Below, one piece after another: positions 62,921 to 64,000 of a stretch of DNA of 64,000 bases. Positions within the stretch are counted from its first letter, which is position 1. Each line of letters begins with the position of its first letter. The DNA lies in assembly GCF_900149705.1 (NCBI RefSeq), contig NZ_LT703001.1, forward strand, positions 3,218,001 to 3,282,000, in the 5' to 3' direction. The notes below the pieces were generated by a model. That model was given only the letters and a program-made list of their open reading frames with translations. It was not told where the DNA came from and ran no database searches. This stretch comes from Sphingorhabdus sp. Alg231-15 (GTDB lineage Bacteria > Pseudomonadota > Alphaproteobacteria > Sphingomonadales > Sphingomonadaceae). Made by a program: the position numbers and the translations under genes.

Positions 62921-64000
62921 CTAGTGCGTAGCGGCATCTCCTGCACCGCGCGGCACGCGGATCGAGTCAATCAGTTTGCGCACTTCGACCGGCGGCGATT
63001 CTGTCATCTTCGATACCGCAATCGCAATCGCAAAGTTGACGATCATACCGATCACTCCAATACCTTCTGGTGAGATACCGAACAGCCAATTGGCTGCGAC
63101 ATTGGCATCCGGTACGAACAGCTTGAAATAGGCGATATAGCTAAACGTAAACACCAATCCGCTGACCATACCGGCAATCGCTCCCTCCTTGTTCATCGAC
63201 TTTGAAAAGATACCCATGAAGATGGCGGGAAATAGCGATGCTGCAGCCAGGCCGAAGGCAAAGGCAACCACCTGAGCAACCCATCCGGGAGGATAGATGC
63301 CAAGAAAGCCAGCCACGACGATCGCAGCAGTAGCGGCAATGCGGGCCGCCAGCAGCTCACCTTTTTCGGTGATTTGCGGGCGAAAGGTGGACTTTAGCAA
63401 ATCATGGCTGATCGACGATGATATTACCAGCAACAAGCCTGCCGCCGTCGAAAGCGCTGCTGCGAGGCCGCCTGCCGCCACCAATGCAATCACCCAGCCA
63501 GGCAGGTTGGCGATTTCTGGGTTGGCGAGTACCATGATATCGCGATCGACATAGACCTCATTGGCACTATCCACGTTCGGTGGATTGGTGACCATGCGCT
63601 GTCCGGCAGTGCCGGTTGTATCAGCAAAGGTCGGTTTGCCGAGAAACGCATCGCCGCTGCTGAGCTGCATTACCCCATCGTCATTCTTGTCATAGAAGGC
63701 GATCAGGTCATTGCTTTCCCAGTTCTTGAACCATGCGGGTGCATTTGCATATTCAGTCTGGTCAACCGTCTCGATGAAGTTGATCCGCGCAAAGGCACCG
63801 ACGGCCGGGGCGGTTGTGTAAAGCAGCGCGATGAAAACCAACGCCCAGCCCGCCGACTTGCGCGCATCTGACGCTTTGGGCACGGTAAAAAATCGAACGA
63901 TCACATGCGGTAATCCTGCCGTTCCGATCATCAATGCAGCGGTGATGCAAAACACATCAATCATCGACTTTGATCCGTCGGTATAGGCGCCGAAGCCCAT
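62921..64000 (-). CDS. Sodium/solute symporter (SSS family, VC_2705-like), 5' part beyond window
   Basis: The frame runs from the right edge to a stop at 62921 (359 residues of a protein normally about 550-600). The ATG at 64000 is an internal Met, since the sequence there, MGFGAYTDGSKSMIDVFCIT, is mid-protein. SSS features are GTAGLPHVIVRFFTVPKASD, LAAALSTAAGLLLVISSSIS (core helices) and an inserted periplasmic loop with NWESNDLIAFYDKNDDGVMQ, resembling an EF-hand-like acidic stretch. This layout matches the VC_2705 subfamily of Na+/solute symporters, related to acetate permease ActP. The solute is unknown; the gene is unrelated to the cassettes and convergent with autotransporter 2. Confidence 0.88.
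   Translation of the reverse strand: MGFGAYTDGSKSMIDVFCITAALMIGTAGLPHVIVRFFTVPKASDARKSAGWALVFIALLYTTAPAVGAFARINFIETVDQTEYANAPAWFKNWESNDLIAFYDKNDDGVMQLSSGDAFLGKPTFADTTGTAGQRMVTNPPNVDSANEVYVDRDIMVLANPEIANLPGWVIALVAAGGLAAALSTAAGLLLVISSSISHDLLKSTFRPQITEKGELLAARIAATAAIVVAGFLGIYPPGWVAQVVAFAFGLAAASLFPAIFMGIFSKSMNKEGAIAGMVSGLVFTFSYIAYFKLFVPDANVAANWLFGISPEGIGVIGMIVNFAIAIAVSKMTESPPVEVRKLIDSIRVPRGAGDAATH

Overview
The window looks like chromosomal DNA of a sphingomonad (Alphaproteobacteria, Sphingomonadales; something like Sphingorhabdus/Parasphingorhabdus is my guess). The reasons are the mid-range base composition, the exopolysaccharide (EPS) gene set, the paired single-domain globins, and giant autotransporters that share a long N-terminal signal extension. 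I could run no database search, so all names rest on motifs and family knowledge.

Left part (1-40.3 kb): after the start of a CitE/HpcH-type lyase gene at the left edge, almost everything is one surface-polysaccharide locus. It holds sugar-nucleotide supply: manC, manA, ugd, wecB, wecC, gmd and fcl. It also holds a complete but scattered set for UDP-N,N'-diacetylbacillosamine (PglF-, PglE- and PglD-like) with a PglC-like initiating phosphoglycosyl transferase. Export and assembly genes are an outer-membrane Wza-like lipoprotein, a Wzc-type tyrosine autokinase, two polymerase/ligase-type membrane proteins and a Wzx flippase. Four GT2/GT4 transferases, a GT39-like membrane transferase and three FkbM methyltransferases add and decorate sugars. 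Two features are unusual: a cysD-cysNC-cysQ sulfate-activation operon in the middle, which suggests a sulfated product, and a Tat-exported protein that resembles a phage tailspike or polysaccharide lyase. A TauD-like dioxygenase and an AKR-fold protein lacking most of its catalytic tetrad sit just before the PglC/PglD-like pair.

Right part (40.9-62.8 kb): small genes (a DHFR/RibD-like reductase, a tail-anchored protein, a globin, a secreted helical-repeat protein, a winged-helix protein) lead to the most striking structure. This is an inverted pair of the same cassette, made of leader, TIGR03032-family gene, giant autotransporter and 3' stem-loops. Cassette 2 (54133-62782, plus strand) is intact. 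Cassette 1 (52192-46620, minus strand) has the same leader, the same 3' stem-loops and a paralogous autotransporter, but its TIGR03032 gene is reduced to its first and last codons. The two cassettes point away from each other. Between them lie a second globin and a divergent LysR regulator. The autotransporter passengers consist of beta-helix repeats plus a roughly 117-residue super-module, present about six times in the large copy and twice in the small one.

The window ends inside an SSS-family sodium/solute symporter gene (VC_2705-like). No tRNA, rRNA, CRISPR array or insertion sequence was seen.
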